Positions 26,049-33,605 of a stretch of 43,251 nt of DNA are shown piece by piece; within the stretch, counting starts at the first letter, position 1, and each line of letters begins with the position of its first letter. The position numbers were made by a program, and so were the translations under genes. Origin of the DNA: an uncultured Lachnospiraceae bacterium (GTDB taxonomy: Bacteria > Bacillota > Clostridia > Lachnospirales > Lachnospiraceae); contig CAMOGQ010000012.1 in the NCBI GenBank assembly GCA_946614165.1, positions 1 through 43,251 on the forward strand, written 5' to 3'. The notes under the pieces are model-generated. The model searched no databases. It was not told where the DNA came from and saw nothing but the letters and a program-made list of their open reading frames with translations.

Positions 26049-26381
26049 ATGACGAAAGTCATAATTCAGAAAACGAAGTCAGGCGACTACAGATCTTTCA
26101 CATGCACGGGCCATGCAGGCTTTGCAGAGGAGGGCGAAGATATCATCTGCGCCGCCATTTCCGTTCTGGTAATCAACACCGTGAACTGTCTGGACGAGCT
26201 CCTTCACGAAAAGATCAGGGTCGAGGCTGACGAAAAGGAAGGCGGATATTTATCCTGCACCTTCCTGCAGAAACCCGGAGATAAGGCAGCCTTTCTTATC
26301 GACTGCATGATCCTTGGACTGAAATCGGTCCGGGACGAGTACGGTAAGAAATATCTGCAGTACGTAATCAAGGAGGTATAA
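26049..26381 (+). CDS. prp: Ribosomal-processing cysteine protease Prp
   Basis: Prp removes the N-terminal pre-sequence of ribosomal protein L27 in Firmicutes and relatives. The 110-residue product carries the catalytic pair in the expected places: His22 in [12 protein letters not shown] and Cys34 in [12 protein letters not shown]-terminal YLQYVIKEV helix ends the fold. It lies between rplU and its substrate gene rpmA. GAGGAAG overlapping the end of rplU is the ribosome site. It corresponds to B. subtilis YsxB. Confidence 0.95.
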   Translation: MTKVIIQKTKSGDYRSFTCTGHAGFAEEGEDIICAAISVLVINTVNCLDELLHEKIRVEADEKEGGYLSCTFLQKPGDKAAFLIDCMILGLKSVRDEYGKKYLQYVIKEV

Positions 26382-26383
26382 TT

Positions 26384-26686
26384 ATGTTAAAACTTAACCT
26401 TCAGTTCTTCGCACATAAAAAAGGTATGGGATCCACCAAGAACGGCCGTGATTCCAATGCCAAGAGACTTGGTGCAAAGAGGGCAGACGGACAGTTTGTC
26501 AAAGCCGGCAACATCCTGTACAGACAGCGTGGCACACACATCCATCCCGGTCTCAATGTAGGCCTGGGCGGTGACGACACCCTGTTTGCATTAACTGACG
26601 GCATTCTGAGATTTGAACGTGTAGGCAAATACAGAAAGAGAGCTTCCGTTCATCCGGTAGAAGTTGCTGAAGTTGCAGAGCAGTAA
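26384..26686 (+). CDS. rpmA: 50S ribosomal protein L27 with cleavable N-terminal pre-sequence
   Basis: The 100-residue protein begins MLKLNLQFF followed by [15 protein letters not shown]. The first nine residues are the Firmicutes pre-sequence cut by Prp after FF, exposing the flexible tail of L27 that reaches the peptidyl transferase centre. The core [20 protein letters not shown] is conserved. It starts two bases after prp behind AAGGAGGT. A strong terminator follows. Confidence 0.97.
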   Translation: MLKLNLQFFAHKKGMGSTKNGRDSNAKRLGAKRADGQFVKAGNILYRQRGTHIHPGLNVGLGGDDTLFALTDGILRFERVGKYRKRASVHPVEVAEVAEQ

Positions 26687-26698
26687 GATGTGACATCA

Positions 26699-26735
26699 AG
26701 GCTTCGGACAGGCACCCTGTCTGAAGCCTTTTTTT
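26699..26735 (+). terminator. Terminator after rpmA
   Basis: A 14-bp stem (AGGCTTCGGACAGG, 26699-26712; partner 26716-26729, one mismatch) with a CAC loop is followed by seven T residues. Confidence 0.93.
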
Positions 26736-26760
26736 CGGAGTTTTTGGGGAACCAGAGCTT

Positions 26761-28062
26761 ATGTTTACAGATAAAGTGAAAATTGTCGTGCAGAGCGGCA
26801 AGGGAGGAGACGGCCACGTTTCCTTCCGCAGAGAAAAATTTGTTCCCAACGGAGGCCCGGACGGCGGTGACGGCGGCGACGGCGGCAGCGTGATCCTGGT
26901 GGTGGATGAAGGCTTAAATACCCTTGGCGATTTCCGCCATATGAGAAAATACGCGGCCCAGAACGGGGAAGAAGGCAAGCAGAAGAGGATGTCCGGCAAA
27001 AAGGGCGAAGACCTCTATCTGAAGGTGCCCGAAGGAACCGTTGTCAGGGAACTGTCTACGGGCAAGATCATCATCGACATGTCCGGAGACAACAGGGAAT
27101 TCGTCCTGTTAAAGGGAGGCCTGGGCGGCAACGGAAACATGCACTATGCCACCTCCACCATGCAGGCGCCCAAGTATGCCCAGCCCGGCCAGCCCGCCAA
27201 GACCCTGGAGCTGCAGCTGGAGCTGAAGGTGATCGCGGACGTGGGACTGATCGGCTTCCCCAACGTGGGCAAGTCCACCCTGCTCTCCATGGTATCCAAC
27301 GCAAAGCCCAAGATCGCAAACTATCATTTCACCACCCTGACCCCTATCCTGGGCGTGGTGGATCTGGACGAGGGCGGCTTTGTCATGGCGGATATCCCCG
27401 GCCTCATCGAAGGCGCGGCAGAGGGTGCAGGCCTGGGCCACGAGTTCCTGCAGCATATCGAAAGATGCAAGGTCCTGGTCCACGTGGTGGACGCTTCCGG
27501 ATCCGAGGACAGGGATCCCATCGAGGATATAAAGGCCATCAACGCGGAGCTGGAACGCTACAACATCGACCTTACAAAGAAGCACCAGATCATCGCTGCC
27601 AACAAGGTGGACCTGGTGGATCCCGAGGAACTGGAGGACGACGACTTCAATCCCGTCAAGGCCATCCGGGACTTCTGCGGAAAGGACGGCGTGGAGGTAT
27701 ATCCCATTTCCGCCGCCACCGGCGCGGGCATAAAGGAGCTTCTCTATCACATCAAGAGCGTTCTGGACCGGATGCCGAAAGAAGTCACGGTCTATGAGTC
27801 CGAATACGACCCGGCCGACTACTTCGATGACAGAGAAGAGCCCGTTACCTATGAATATGATCCCAAGGCAAAAGAGTATGTGGTGGAAGGCCCCCGCATC
27901 GAAAAGATGCTGGGCTATACCAACCTGGATACGGAAAAGGGATTCATGTTCTTCCAGAATTTCATCAGAGAAAACGGAATCGTCGACAGGCTCAGGGAAA
28001 TGGGCTGCAAAGAGGGCGATACGGTCCGCATGTACGGCCATGCCTTCGATTTCTTCGACTGA
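26761..28062 (+). CDS. obgE: GTPase Obg
   Basis: Obg/CgtA is an essential GTPase involved in 50S assembly and stress signalling. The 433-residue protein has the three-domain form: the glycine-rich Obg fold (GGPDGGDGGDGGSV near residues 32-45, GGLGGNGN), the G domain with GFPNVGKST (165-173), DIPGLIEGA and NKVD, and a C-terminal OCT domain (~340-433, YEYDPKAKEYVVEGPRI), which is present in most Gram-positive Obg proteins. The ribosome site GGGGA is weak. It follows the rplU operon, as in most Firmicutes. Confidence 0.96.
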   Translation: MFTDKVKIVVQSGKGGDGHVSFRREKFVPNGGPDGGDGGDGGSVILVVDEGLNTLGDFRHMRKYAAQNGEEGKQKRMSGKKGEDLYLKVPEGTVVRELSTGKIIIDMSGDNREFVLLKGGLGGNGNMHYATSTMQAPKYAQPGQPAKTLELQLELKVIADVGLIGFPNVGKSTLLSMVSNAKPKIANYHFTTLTPILGVVDLDEGGFVMADIPGLIEGAAEGAGLGHEFLQHIERCKVLVHVVDASGSEDRDPIEDIKAINAELERYNIDLTKKHQIIAANKVDLVDPEELEDDDFNPVKAIRDFCGKDGVEVYPISAATGAGIKELLYHIKSVLDRMPKEVTVYESEYDPADYFDDREEPVTYEYDPKAKEYVVEGPRIEKMLGYTNLDTEKGFMFFQNFIRENGIVDRLREMGCKEGDTVRMYGHAFDFFD

Positions 28063-28095
28063 TTTATACAAAAGTTTTTTAGGAGATAAATATAT

Positions 28096-28404
28096 ATGCT
28101 TACAAGCAAACAGAGGGCTTATCTGACAGGTCTTTCCAATGACCTGGAGCCCGTAGTCAATATCGGCGTCGCCGGCGTTACGCCGGAAGTCGTCATTTCC
28201 TGCGAAGAAGCCTTCAATACCAGAGAGCTTCTCAAGGGGTCCATCATGAAGATGGCACCAGGCGATCCCAGAGAGATGGCAGAGACCCTGGCCGGCAGGA
28301 CCAGGTCCCAGCTGGTCCGTGTGATCGGCCGCAAATTTATCCTTTACAGGCCTTTCAAAGAGAATCCAAAGATCGTACTTCCGGAGCAGAAAAAGCGCGT
28401 GTGA
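28096..28404 (+). CDS. yhbY: YhbY family RNA-binding (CRM domain) protein
   Basis: The 102-residue single CRM-domain protein associates with pre-50S particles in studied bacteria. It shows MLTSKQRAYLTGLSNDLEPVVNIGVAGVTPEVV at the N-terminus (residues 1-33, the K-x-R-x-x-L and V-x-I-G pattern), and LVRVIGRKFILYRP, the second conserved strand. The usual GxxG loop reads GVAG. TAGGAGAT precedes the ATG. It lies in the conserved order obg-yhbY-nadD-yqeK-rsfS. Confidence 0.93.
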   Translation: MLTSKQRAYLTGLSNDLEPVVNIGVAGVTPEVVISCEEAFNTRELLKGSIMKMAPGDPREMAETLAGRTRSQLVRVIGRKFILYRPFKENPKIVLPEQKKRV

Positions 28405-28459
28405 CGGCAGAAAGCCCCGTTTCCGGGCCTTTGAAGAGAGGAAAGGGACAGAAAAAGCT

Positions 28460-29080
28460 ATGGAAAAAAGAGCAAGAACCGGCATTATGGGCGGCACCTT
28501 CGACCCGCCCCACTTCGGCCACCTGCTGATCGCGGAAGCGGCCAGGGATGCCATGGGTCTGGACAGCGTCATCCTCATGCCCTCGGGCAGGTCCTATTTC
28601 AAGGACCACCAGGCAAGGAAGGTATCGGACAGGTATGACAGACTGGAGATGACCCGGATCGCTGCCGGGACAAATCCCTTCTTTACGGTATCGGACATGG
28701 AAGTCCTGAGGGAAGGAAAGACCTATACCGCTGAGACTCTCCAGATCCTGACCGGGGACCATCCGGATACGGACTTCTTCTTTATCGTGGGGGCAGATAC
28801 CGTGGTGTCCATGCGGACCTGGTATCATCCGGAAGAGATCTTTTCCCGCTGCACGATCCTTGCGGCCGTCAGGGAAGACTCCGTAAGGCCGGAAGCCCTT
28901 TCGGAAGAGATTAAGGCCCTGGAGAGGGACTTCGGAGCCCGGATCCGCCTGCTGGACGTACCAAATGTGGGCTTTTCCTCCACCGATATCAAGAACCGTC
29001 TGGAAGAGGGCAGGAGCGTACGCTACATGCTGCCCGAAGGAGTGATCGAATATATCCGGAACAGGGGGCTCTATGTGTGA
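28460..29080 (+). CDS. nadD: Nicotinate-nucleotide adenylyltransferase
   Basis: NadD adenylates nicotinate mononucleotide in NAD synthesis. The 206-residue protein has GIMGGTFDPPHFGHLLIAE (8-26, nucleotidyltransferase signature), FIVGADTVVSMRTWYHPEEI in the middle and FSSTDIKNRLEEGRSVRYMLP near the end, all typical. The site upstream (GAGGAAAGGG) is somewhat far from the ATG. A small hairpin follows the stop. Confidence 0.95.
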   Translation: MEKRARTGIMGGTFDPPHFGHLLIAEAARDAMGLDSVILMPSGRSYFKDHQARKVSDRYDRLEMTRIAAGTNPFFTVSDMEVLREGKTYTAETLQILTGDHPDTDFFFIVGADTVVSMRTWYHPEEIFSRCTILAAVREDSVRPEALSEEIKALERDFGARIRLLDVPNVGFSSTDIKNRLEEGRSVRYMLPEGVIEYIRNRGLYV

Positions 29081-29117
29081 GGACAGCGAAAGCAAAAAGT
29101 CGCTGTCCCGGATTTTC
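29081..29117 (+). terminator. Weak terminator after nadD
   Basis: A 9-bp perfect stem GGACAGCGA/TCGCTGTCC (29081-29089, 29100-29108) starts at the base after the nadD stop. The tail CGGATTTTC has only a short T-run. Confidence 0.5.
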
Positions 29118-29133
29118 AATCATGACCTGTGTC

Positions 29134-29142
29134 TGTTATAAT
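29134..29142 (+). promoter_or_regulatory. Extended -10 promoter for yqeK-rsfS
   Basis: TGTTATAAT is a perfect -10 hexamer (29137-29142) with the TG extension at the right distance. The -35 region TTTCAA is weak, as is common with extended -10 promoters. Confidence 0.7.
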
Positions 29143-29174
29143 GGAAGCAGGGATAAGCATAAGGAGCGGCAGAT

Positions 29175-29777
29175 TTGAAGAGAGAAGAAAGAACAGCACT
29201 TGTCAGGCAGCTGGAGTCGGAACTGAAATACAACCGGTTCATCCATACCATGGGAGTAGCCTATACGGCCACGTCCCTGGCCATGGTCTACGGAGCGGAT
29301 ATGGAAAAGGCGGAAATCGCCGGACTCCTCCACGACTGCGCCAAATGCCTGGATCTGAAGAAGATGATCAGGGTCTGCGAGAAGGCAGGACTGGAGATCT
29401 CCGACATGGAGAGGAACAGTGTATCGCTGCTTCATTCCAAGGCCGGCAGCGTTCTGGTATCCGAAAAGTACGGCTATAAGGATGAGGACATCATCAATGC
29501 CGTTCGCTACCATACCACCGGACGTCCCGGCATGTCCCTTCTGGAGAAGATCATCTTCGTGGCGGACTATATGGAGCCCGGACGGGACGTGGCCTCCGAC
29601 CTCCCCGAGGTCAGGCATCTGGCCTTCAATTCGGACACCATCGACGATGCGGTGCTGAAGATCCTCTTTGATTCTCTTGTCTATCTGAAATCTACCGGCC
29701 GTGAGATCGATCCCATGACACAGCGTACCTATGATTTCTACAAAACACATGATGAGGTGAGGAACTATTATGAGTGA
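29175..29777 (+). CDS. yqeK: HD-domain diadenosine tetraphosphatase YqeK
   Basis: YqeK is an HD-superfamily hydrolase that symmetrically splits Ap4A in studied Firmicutes. The 200-residue protein has FIHTMGVAYTA (His24), LLHDCAK (His53, Asp54), NAVRYHTTGRPGMS and IIFVADYMEPGRD, the full set of metal ligands. The start codon is TTG 29175, 8 bases after AAGGAG (29161-29166); no ATG lies at a position that would give the family N-terminus. It overlaps rsfS by eight bases, so the two are translationally coupled. Confidence 0.92.
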   Translation: MKREERTALVRQLESELKYNRFIHTMGVAYTATSLAMVYGADMEKAEIAGLLHDCAKCLDLKKMIRVCEKAGLEISDMERNSVSLLHSKAGSVLVSEKYGYKDEDIINAVRYHTTGRPGMSLLEKIIFVADYMEPGRDVASDLPEVRHLAFNSDTIDDAVLKILFDSLVYLKSTGREIDPMTQRTYDFYKTHDEVRNYYE

Positions 29778-30138
29778 AGCCAACACAAAGGAAAAGAACA
29801 GAGAACTGACCAGGCTTGTCATTGAGGCACTGGAGGATAAAAAGGCCACGGATATCAGAGTCATCGATATCAGTGACGTGTCTGTTCTTGCGGATTACTT
29901 TATTATCGCCAACGGCACCAACAGGAACCAGATTCAGGCCATGTCCGACGAAGTCGAAGAGAAGATGGGCAGAGCCGGCTATCCTGTCAAGCAGGTGGAG
30001 GGCTACAGCAACGCAGCCTGGATCCTGCTGGATTTCGGCGATATTATCGTACATCTCTTTGACCAGAAAGAACGCCTCCTTTATGATCTGGAAAGGATCT
30101 GGAGAGACGGAAAGCAGATCGATGCTTCGGATCTCTGA
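29770..30138 (+). CDS. rsfS: Ribosomal silencing factor RsfS
   Basis: RsfS binds L14 of the 50S subunit and blocks subunit joining when nutrients run low. The 122-residue product shows ALEDKKATDIRVIDISDVSV, LADYFIIANGTNRNQIQAM and a C-terminal WILLDFGDIIVHLFDQKERLLYDLE region (~84-108, with the conserved G-D-I-V-H-F pattern). It overlaps yqeK and is followed by a good terminator, closing the operon. Confidence 0.95.
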   Translation: MSEANTKEKNRELTRLVIEALEDKKATDIRVIDISDVSVLADYFIIANGTNRNQIQAMSDEVEEKMGRAGYPVKQVEGYSNAAWILLDFGDIIVHLFDQKERLLYDLERIWRDGKQIDASDL

Positions 30139-30200
30139 TCGGTTTCAGGCACCGGTGTAATTGGTTCAGGAAATATTTATATAGAAATACAGGAACATGG

Positions 30201-30240
30201 AAAGGTTCCCTTCCGGAAACGAAAGGGAACCTTTTCTAAT
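30201..30240 (+). terminator. Terminator after rsfS
   Basis: Stem AAAGGTTCCCTT/AAGGGAACCTTT (30201-30212, 30223-30234) with a 10-base loop is followed by TCTAATTT. Confidence 0.85.
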
Positions 30241-30335
30241 TTCTGTATTTTTGTTTCCGGGCAGACAGGAATGCAGGCATCAGCTGCATCCGAAGGAGAG
30301 TACTGGCAGAACAGGATGGCGTGTATGTAACTGCA

Positions 30336-30366
30336 TTGACAAATCAACGATAAAAAAGAGTATAAA
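30336..30366 (+). promoter_or_regulatory. Promoter of the lipoprotein pseudogene
   Basis: -35 TTGACA (30336-30341) and -10 TATAAA (30361-30366) are separated by 19 bases. A GGGAG site stands before ATG 30405, so expression signals are intact although the coding frame is broken. Confidence 0.6.
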
Positions 30367-30404
30367 TGGCCCATCGGAAGAATACTGTAAAGGGAGAAAA
30401 CAGT

Positions 30405-31027
30405 TATGAAAAGAAAATTGTGTATACTTGCACCGTGCTCGCTGCGGCATGCGCGGTATTTGCGGGCTGTGCCGGAAAAGTTCGGAGAAAGCTCCGGATG
30501 CGGCAGAGAACGTAGCGGCACAGGAAGCTGACGAAAAGGACGACGGCAGCGACTGGTTAAGGGAGTATCTGTCTGATGATTCCGTAAAGGAGAAGTATCC
30601 CTGCTGCAGATCTGTGGATGTTAACAGAGACGGGGTGCCGGTCCTGCTCCTTTCCACCACAGAAGAGGCATTTATCAGCGATCAGGACCAGGCCTGCATG
30701 GTTGTCTTCAGGGACGGAAAGGCAGAGGTCGTAAAAGAGATCGGAAATGCCGGCGGAGATAAGTTCTACTGCGATACCGGGGAGCATACCGTGACCTGGT
30801 ACTCGCGCCTTTCCGGTGAAAGGCATATTGAAGTGTACACCGTAAAGGACGGAAATCTTGAAAAAGCGGCCTCCGCAGACTATTACGCCGAGCATCGTTA
30901 ACCGGAAAAGGACAACGAGGAAAAAATCTATCTTATCGACGGGGAGGAAGTTTCCGAGGCGGATTTCAACAAAATATGGGATAAGTACGCTGCTGACGCA
31001 AATGAAGTGACCTACGAAAATTACTGA
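30405..31027 (+). pseudogene. Decayed secreted lipoprotein gene (two frameshifts and one in-frame stop)
   Basis: Reading across three frames reconstructs one lipoprotein of about 206 codons. ATG 30405 gives MKRK; one extra A in the AAAA run near 30414 would restore VYTCTVLAAACAVFAGC, a signal peptide with a lipobox (FAGC). A second missing A in the AAAA run near 30476 would rejoin KSSEKAPDAAENVA. The long third frame then runs to TAA at 30899-30901, after which the same frame continues openly (PEKDNEEKIYLIDGEEVSE) to TGA 31025-31027. The mature part has VDVNRDGVPVLLL, like the D-x-N-x-D-G repeats of Clostridia surface lipoproteins. The promoter, ribosome site and terminator are intact. The A-run shifts could be assembly errors, but the TAA is not of that kind. 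Confidence 0.75.
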
Positions 31028-31042
31028 GCAAGTGCTATCACT

Positions 31043-31084
31043 GGACCGGGCGCACCTGAATGGTGCGGCCCGGCCCTTTTTTAT
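31043..31084 (+). terminator. Terminator after the lipoprotein pseudogene
   Basis: A GC-rich stem GGACCGGGCGCACC / GGTGCGGCCCGGCC with a GAAT-containing loop precedes six T residues (31077-31082). Confidence 0.9.
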
Positions 31085-31216
31085 TTACGCCCGGCACCGG
31101 GCCGCCTGTCATATGACTCTATAAGGCAGGCAGAGAGGGAAAAGCAGAACTTTATGGGAAACGTGCCCAGGATGGAAAAAGGACGTGACTTATAAAAAGT
31201 TTTTATGAAATACTGC

Positions 31217-31240
31217 GATTGTCCGGATTTACGGACAATC
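31217..31240. repeat. Perfect 9-bp inverted repeat between pseudogene and lexA terminators
   Basis: GATTGTCCG (31217-31225) and CGGACAATC (31232-31240) flank a 6-base loop. There is no T-run on either side, so it is not an obvious terminator. It lies in a 270-base gap that holds no gene. A second small palindrome GCCCGG-CA-CCGGGC occurs at 31089-31102. The role is unknown. Confidence 0.6.
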
Positions 31241-31261
31241 ATTGGGGCAATATAAAGACAT

Positions 31262-31293
31262 AAAAGAGATGAGCGCCCGCGGGGCGGACGCTC
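31262..31293 (-). terminator. lexA terminator
   Basis: On the minus strand GAGCGTCCG/CGGGCGCTC (one mismatch, 31271-31293) is followed by ATCTCTTTTA, a modest T-rich tail, just past the lexA stop. Confidence 0.65.
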
Positions 31294-31300
31294 AATGGAT

Positions 31301-31915
31301 TTACATAAGACGGAATACACCGAAGACCTTGCCCAGGATCGTGCAGTTGTCCACGATTATGGGAGCCATGGTATCGTTCTCGGGCTGAAGGCGGATATGA
31401 CCGTCTTCCTTATAGAAGGTCTTTACAGTGGCTTCCTCGCCTACCAGTGCCACAATGATCTCTCCGTTCCTGCAGGTATTGCAGGAGTTGACGAAGATCA
31501 GATCGCCGTCGAAGATGCCGGCCTTGATCATGGATTCGCCATGCACCCTGAGAGCGAAGGACTCTCCGGAGGGAACATTCTCGGCGGGGATGGGGAAATA
31601 GGTATCGATATTCTGCTGGGCCAGGATCGGTTCGCCGGCAGCGACCCTGCCTACCACAGGAAGAGAGACCATCTCGGTGCGGACCATCTGGAAGCTGTCG
31701 TCGCAGATCTCGATGGTTCTGGGCTTTGTAGGGTCCCTGCGGATATAGCCGTTCTTTTCCAGAGTCTCCAGATGGGAGTGGACGGAAGAGGTGGAACGGA
31801 GATTGACCGCAGCGCAGATCTCACGCACTGACGGGGGATAGCCTTTTTCCAGGATCCTCTCCTTGATATAATCCAGAATCTCTTTCTGTTTCCTGCTGAT
31901 TCTGCCTTTTGCCAT
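31301..31915 (-). CDS. lexA: SOS transcriptional repressor LexA
   Basis: LexA represses DNA-damage genes until RecA filaments trigger its self-cleavage. The 204-residue protein has the winged helix-turn-helix (KQKEILDYIKERI to REICAAVNLRSTSSVHSHL), the cleavage site Ala93-Gly94 in VAAGEP, and the catalytic dyad Ser128 (HGESM) and Lys165 (ATVKTF). AGGAGGT lies 6 bases before the ATG. It diverges from a yneA-like gene as in Bacillus. Its own promoter carries a LexA-type site downstream of the -10, consistent with autoregulation. Confidence 0.96.
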   Translation of the reverse strand: MAKGRISRKQKEILDYIKERILEKGYPPSVREICAAVNLRSTSSVHSHLETLEKNGYIRRDPTKPRTIEICDDSFQMVRTEMVSLPVVGRVAAGEPILAQQNIDTYFPIPAENVPSGESFALRVHGESMIKAGIFDGDLIFVNSCNTCRNGEIIVALVGEEATVKTFYKEDGHIRLQPENDTMAPIIVDNCTILGKVFGVFRLM

Positions 31916-31943
31916 AAACTACCTCCTGATTTATTCAAACTGC

Positions 31944-31996
31944 AAATGAATGTTCTTTTGCTGGATTTATTATAGCATAAGGCACCCGGAAATCAA
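31944..31996 (-). promoter_or_regulatory. lexA promoter with SOS box
   Basis: Minus strand: -35 TTGATT (31991-31996), 16-base spacer, -10 TATAAT (31969-31974). A LexA-like site AAATGAATGTTC (31944-31955; Firmicutes consensus GAAC-N4-GTTC, two mismatches) lies just past the expected start point, where a bound repressor would block initiation. Confidence 0.75.
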
Positions 31997-32029
31997 ACAA
32001 AATTTCCAAAAATTTGTTCGGAAAATGTG

Positions 32030-32107
32030 TTGACTTCAGAAGGTATGTTCGATATAATAAAAACATCACAAACGAATGTTCCAACCAGCCGTTCCAAACG
32101 CATGTTG
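32030..32107 (+). promoter_or_regulatory. yneA-like promoter with three SOS boxes
   Basis: Plus strand: -35 TTGACT (32030-32035), 17-base spacer, -10 TATAAT (32053-32058). LexA-like sites are GAAGGTATGTTC (32039-32050) inside the spacer, AAACGAATGTTC (32070-32081) just after the start point, and AAACGCATGTTG (32096-32107) in the leader. The first two each differ from GAAC-N4-GTTC by one base. Spacings of 31 and 26 bases place the boxes on similar DNA faces. Confidence 0.8.
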
Positions 32108-32143
32108 GATTTATAAAACAAAATATAAGATTGGAGATAAGAT

Positions 32144-32731
32144 ATGGCAATGAATGCATCATTGAACCTGGTCCCCTTCATGCGGCTGGAAGATGTCAGC
32201 CGCGGTTTCGGCGCATCCCACAGGGTCTATATTTCCGTAAACGACAGTAAAAATACAAAGAAGGAAAGCGGCAGAAGGGAAACCGCTTCTCCCCGCACAA
32301 AAAGGAACGCGGCCGTAAGGACTGCAAGGGCCGAGAGAGCCGGCGGATCCGCGCCTGTCCGGGCCAGGAGCCGGGCGGCTGCCAGAAGAAGAGCAAGAGC
32401 CGCTGCAGCAGCCAGATTCAGAAGGAAGGCCCTGCTGGTACTGGCCGTCATGATGGTCATGCTGGTATCCTGCTTCCTGCTGGGCCTGAAGGCCAAGCCA
32501 AAGGACCTGGGCCCCCAGAAGACCAAGTTCTTTACGACCCTGACCGTGGAATACGGCCAGACCATGGACGATATCGTGGAAAAGTACTGCGACGCGGATC
32601 ACTATAAGAATGCGGACGCCTACATTTCCGAGGTCCTGAAGATCAACCACATCGCTTTAAAGACCGGTCAGGACATGTCCGTAAGGCCCGGCGATCAGCT
32701 GGTCATTCCCTACTACGCCTTTGCCGAGTAA
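32144..32731 (+). CDS. LysM-domain membrane protein, YneA-like SOS cell-division inhibitor
   Basis: This 195-residue protein has three parts: a cytoplasmic N-terminus with a strongly Arg/Ala-rich stretch (~41-94), one membrane helix (~96-114), and an extracytoplasmic LysM-like domain (~131-189: LTVEYGQTMDDIVEKYC, then VRPGDQLVIPYY). B. subtilis YneA, divergent from lexA, is about 105 residues with a membrane anchor and LysM and blocks division after DNA damage. Shared position, SOS boxes and domain order support the same role. The ~90-residue basic N-terminal extension is extra and may bind DNA, the membrane surface or a division protein. GGAG at 8 bases supports ATG 32144, though ATG 32150 and ATG 32180 are also in frame. 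Confidence 0.82.
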   Translation: MAMNASLNLVPFMRLEDVSRGFGASHRVYISVNDSKNTKKESGRRETASPRTKRNAAVRTARAERAGGSAPVRARSRAAARRRARAAAAARFRRKALLVLAVMMVMLVSCFLLGLKAKPKDLGPQKTKFFTTLTVEYGQTMDDIVEKYCDADHYKNADAYISEVLKINHIALKTGQDMSVRPGDQLVIPYYAFAE

Positions 32732-32770
32732 AGATCCAGGAGGAGTAGATCCCGCCCAAAAGAAAACGAT

Positions 32771-32822
32771 CCCCCTTAAGCAGTCAATGGATCTGATCCA
32801 ATGATGCTTAAGGGGGTTTTTT
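32771..32822. terminator. Bidirectional terminator between the yneA-like gene and the phosphorylase gene
   Basis: A perfect 12-bp stem CCCCCTTAAGCA/TGCTTAAGGGGG (32771-32782, 32805-32816) is followed by six T residues on the plus strand. On the minus strand the tail ATCGTTTTCTTTT follows the same stem, so it can serve both converging units. Confidence 0.9.
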
Positions 32823-32825
32823 CGC

Positions 32826-33593
32826 TCAGAGATTTCTGACGGCTTCGATGCTGACCTTCAGGGCAAGTCCCGCTGCTTTGGCGCCCCAGTCTCTCTCGTC
32901 ATAGTTTTCCGCGTCTGCCAGGGTATCCGCCGTATATAGGAGCTGTCCCCAGAGGATGCCTCGGAGGGATGCGCAGGCGGCAAGAGCGGAGCATTCCATT
33001 TCCACTACGCTGCAGCCTTCGCTTTTTCTGTATTCCACCTTGTCTCTGGTCTCCCGGTAAAAACCGTCGGTAGACCAGGTCACCACTTCCCTGTAGGGAA
33101 GGCCGCGCTCCGTAAGGGCTTTTTCGACAGCCCCTCTGGCCTCTTCGGATATATCTATAAAACGGGAAGGAGGCAGATAGTGATAGGAGGTGCCTTCGTC
33201 CCTAAGGGCCCTGGAAGGGACAAGAAAGATGCCTTCGGGAAGGTCCGCAAGGACGCCGCAGGAGCCGCTGCTGATGACCTTTTTTACCCCGTAGGAGATC
33301 AGCCAGTCCAGGATCTGGGCCGCGGCAGGGGCGCCCACAGGTGCCTGCATGAAGCAGATCTCTTCCCCTCCTTCCTCCAGCACATAGACCGGATAGAGCT
33401 TTGTTTCCGACTCGAAACGGGCCGCGACGCGGGCTCCCCGGGATCTGGCGTATCGGTCTACTTCTTCTCCCAGGAAGGCGTAGACGGCCTTTTCCGGAAG
33501 CACCATATCAAAGCCTTCGTGCCCGGGCATGATCACGGCGGTGGGATCGGTATCGTATTCCAGGAGGGGGATCTCGTTTTTTATGATGCTCAT
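32826..33593 (-). CDS. Nucleoside phosphorylase (uridine phosphorylase / PNP_UDP_1 family)
   Basis: The 255-residue protein belongs to the NP-I fold that splits nucleosides with phosphate. Visible motifs are QAPVGAPAAAQILDWLISYG, ISSGSCGVL (ribose-phosphate loop region) and VVEMECSALAACA near residue 200, where the Met-Glu pair contacts the ribose. Base specificity (uridine or purine) is not certain; the EMEC block fits uridine phosphorylase-like enzymes. It lies 12 bases downstream of the recombinase gene in the same direction, so the two are probably co-transcribed. Confidence 0.88.
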   Translation of the reverse strand: MSIIKNEIPLLEYDTDPTAVIMPGHEGFDMVLPEKAVYAFLGEEVDRYARSRGARVAARFESETKLYPVYVLEEGGEEICFMQAPVGAPAAAQILDWLISYGVKKVISSGSCGVLADLPEGIFLVPSRALRDEGTSYHYLPPSRFIDISEEARGAVEKALTERGLPYREVVTWSTDGFYRETRDKVEYRKSEGCSVVEMECSALAACASLRGILWGQLLYTADTLADAENYDERDWGAKAAGLALKVSIEAVRNL

Positions 33594-33605
33594 AATGAGG
33601 CCTCT

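Noticed and set aside
30428..30901. Intact-looking 157-codon gene from TTG 30428
   Set aside because: Its N-terminus is the out-of-frame reading of a signal peptide; the upstream ATG, promoter and the open frame after its stop show it is the middle of a broken lipoprotein gene.
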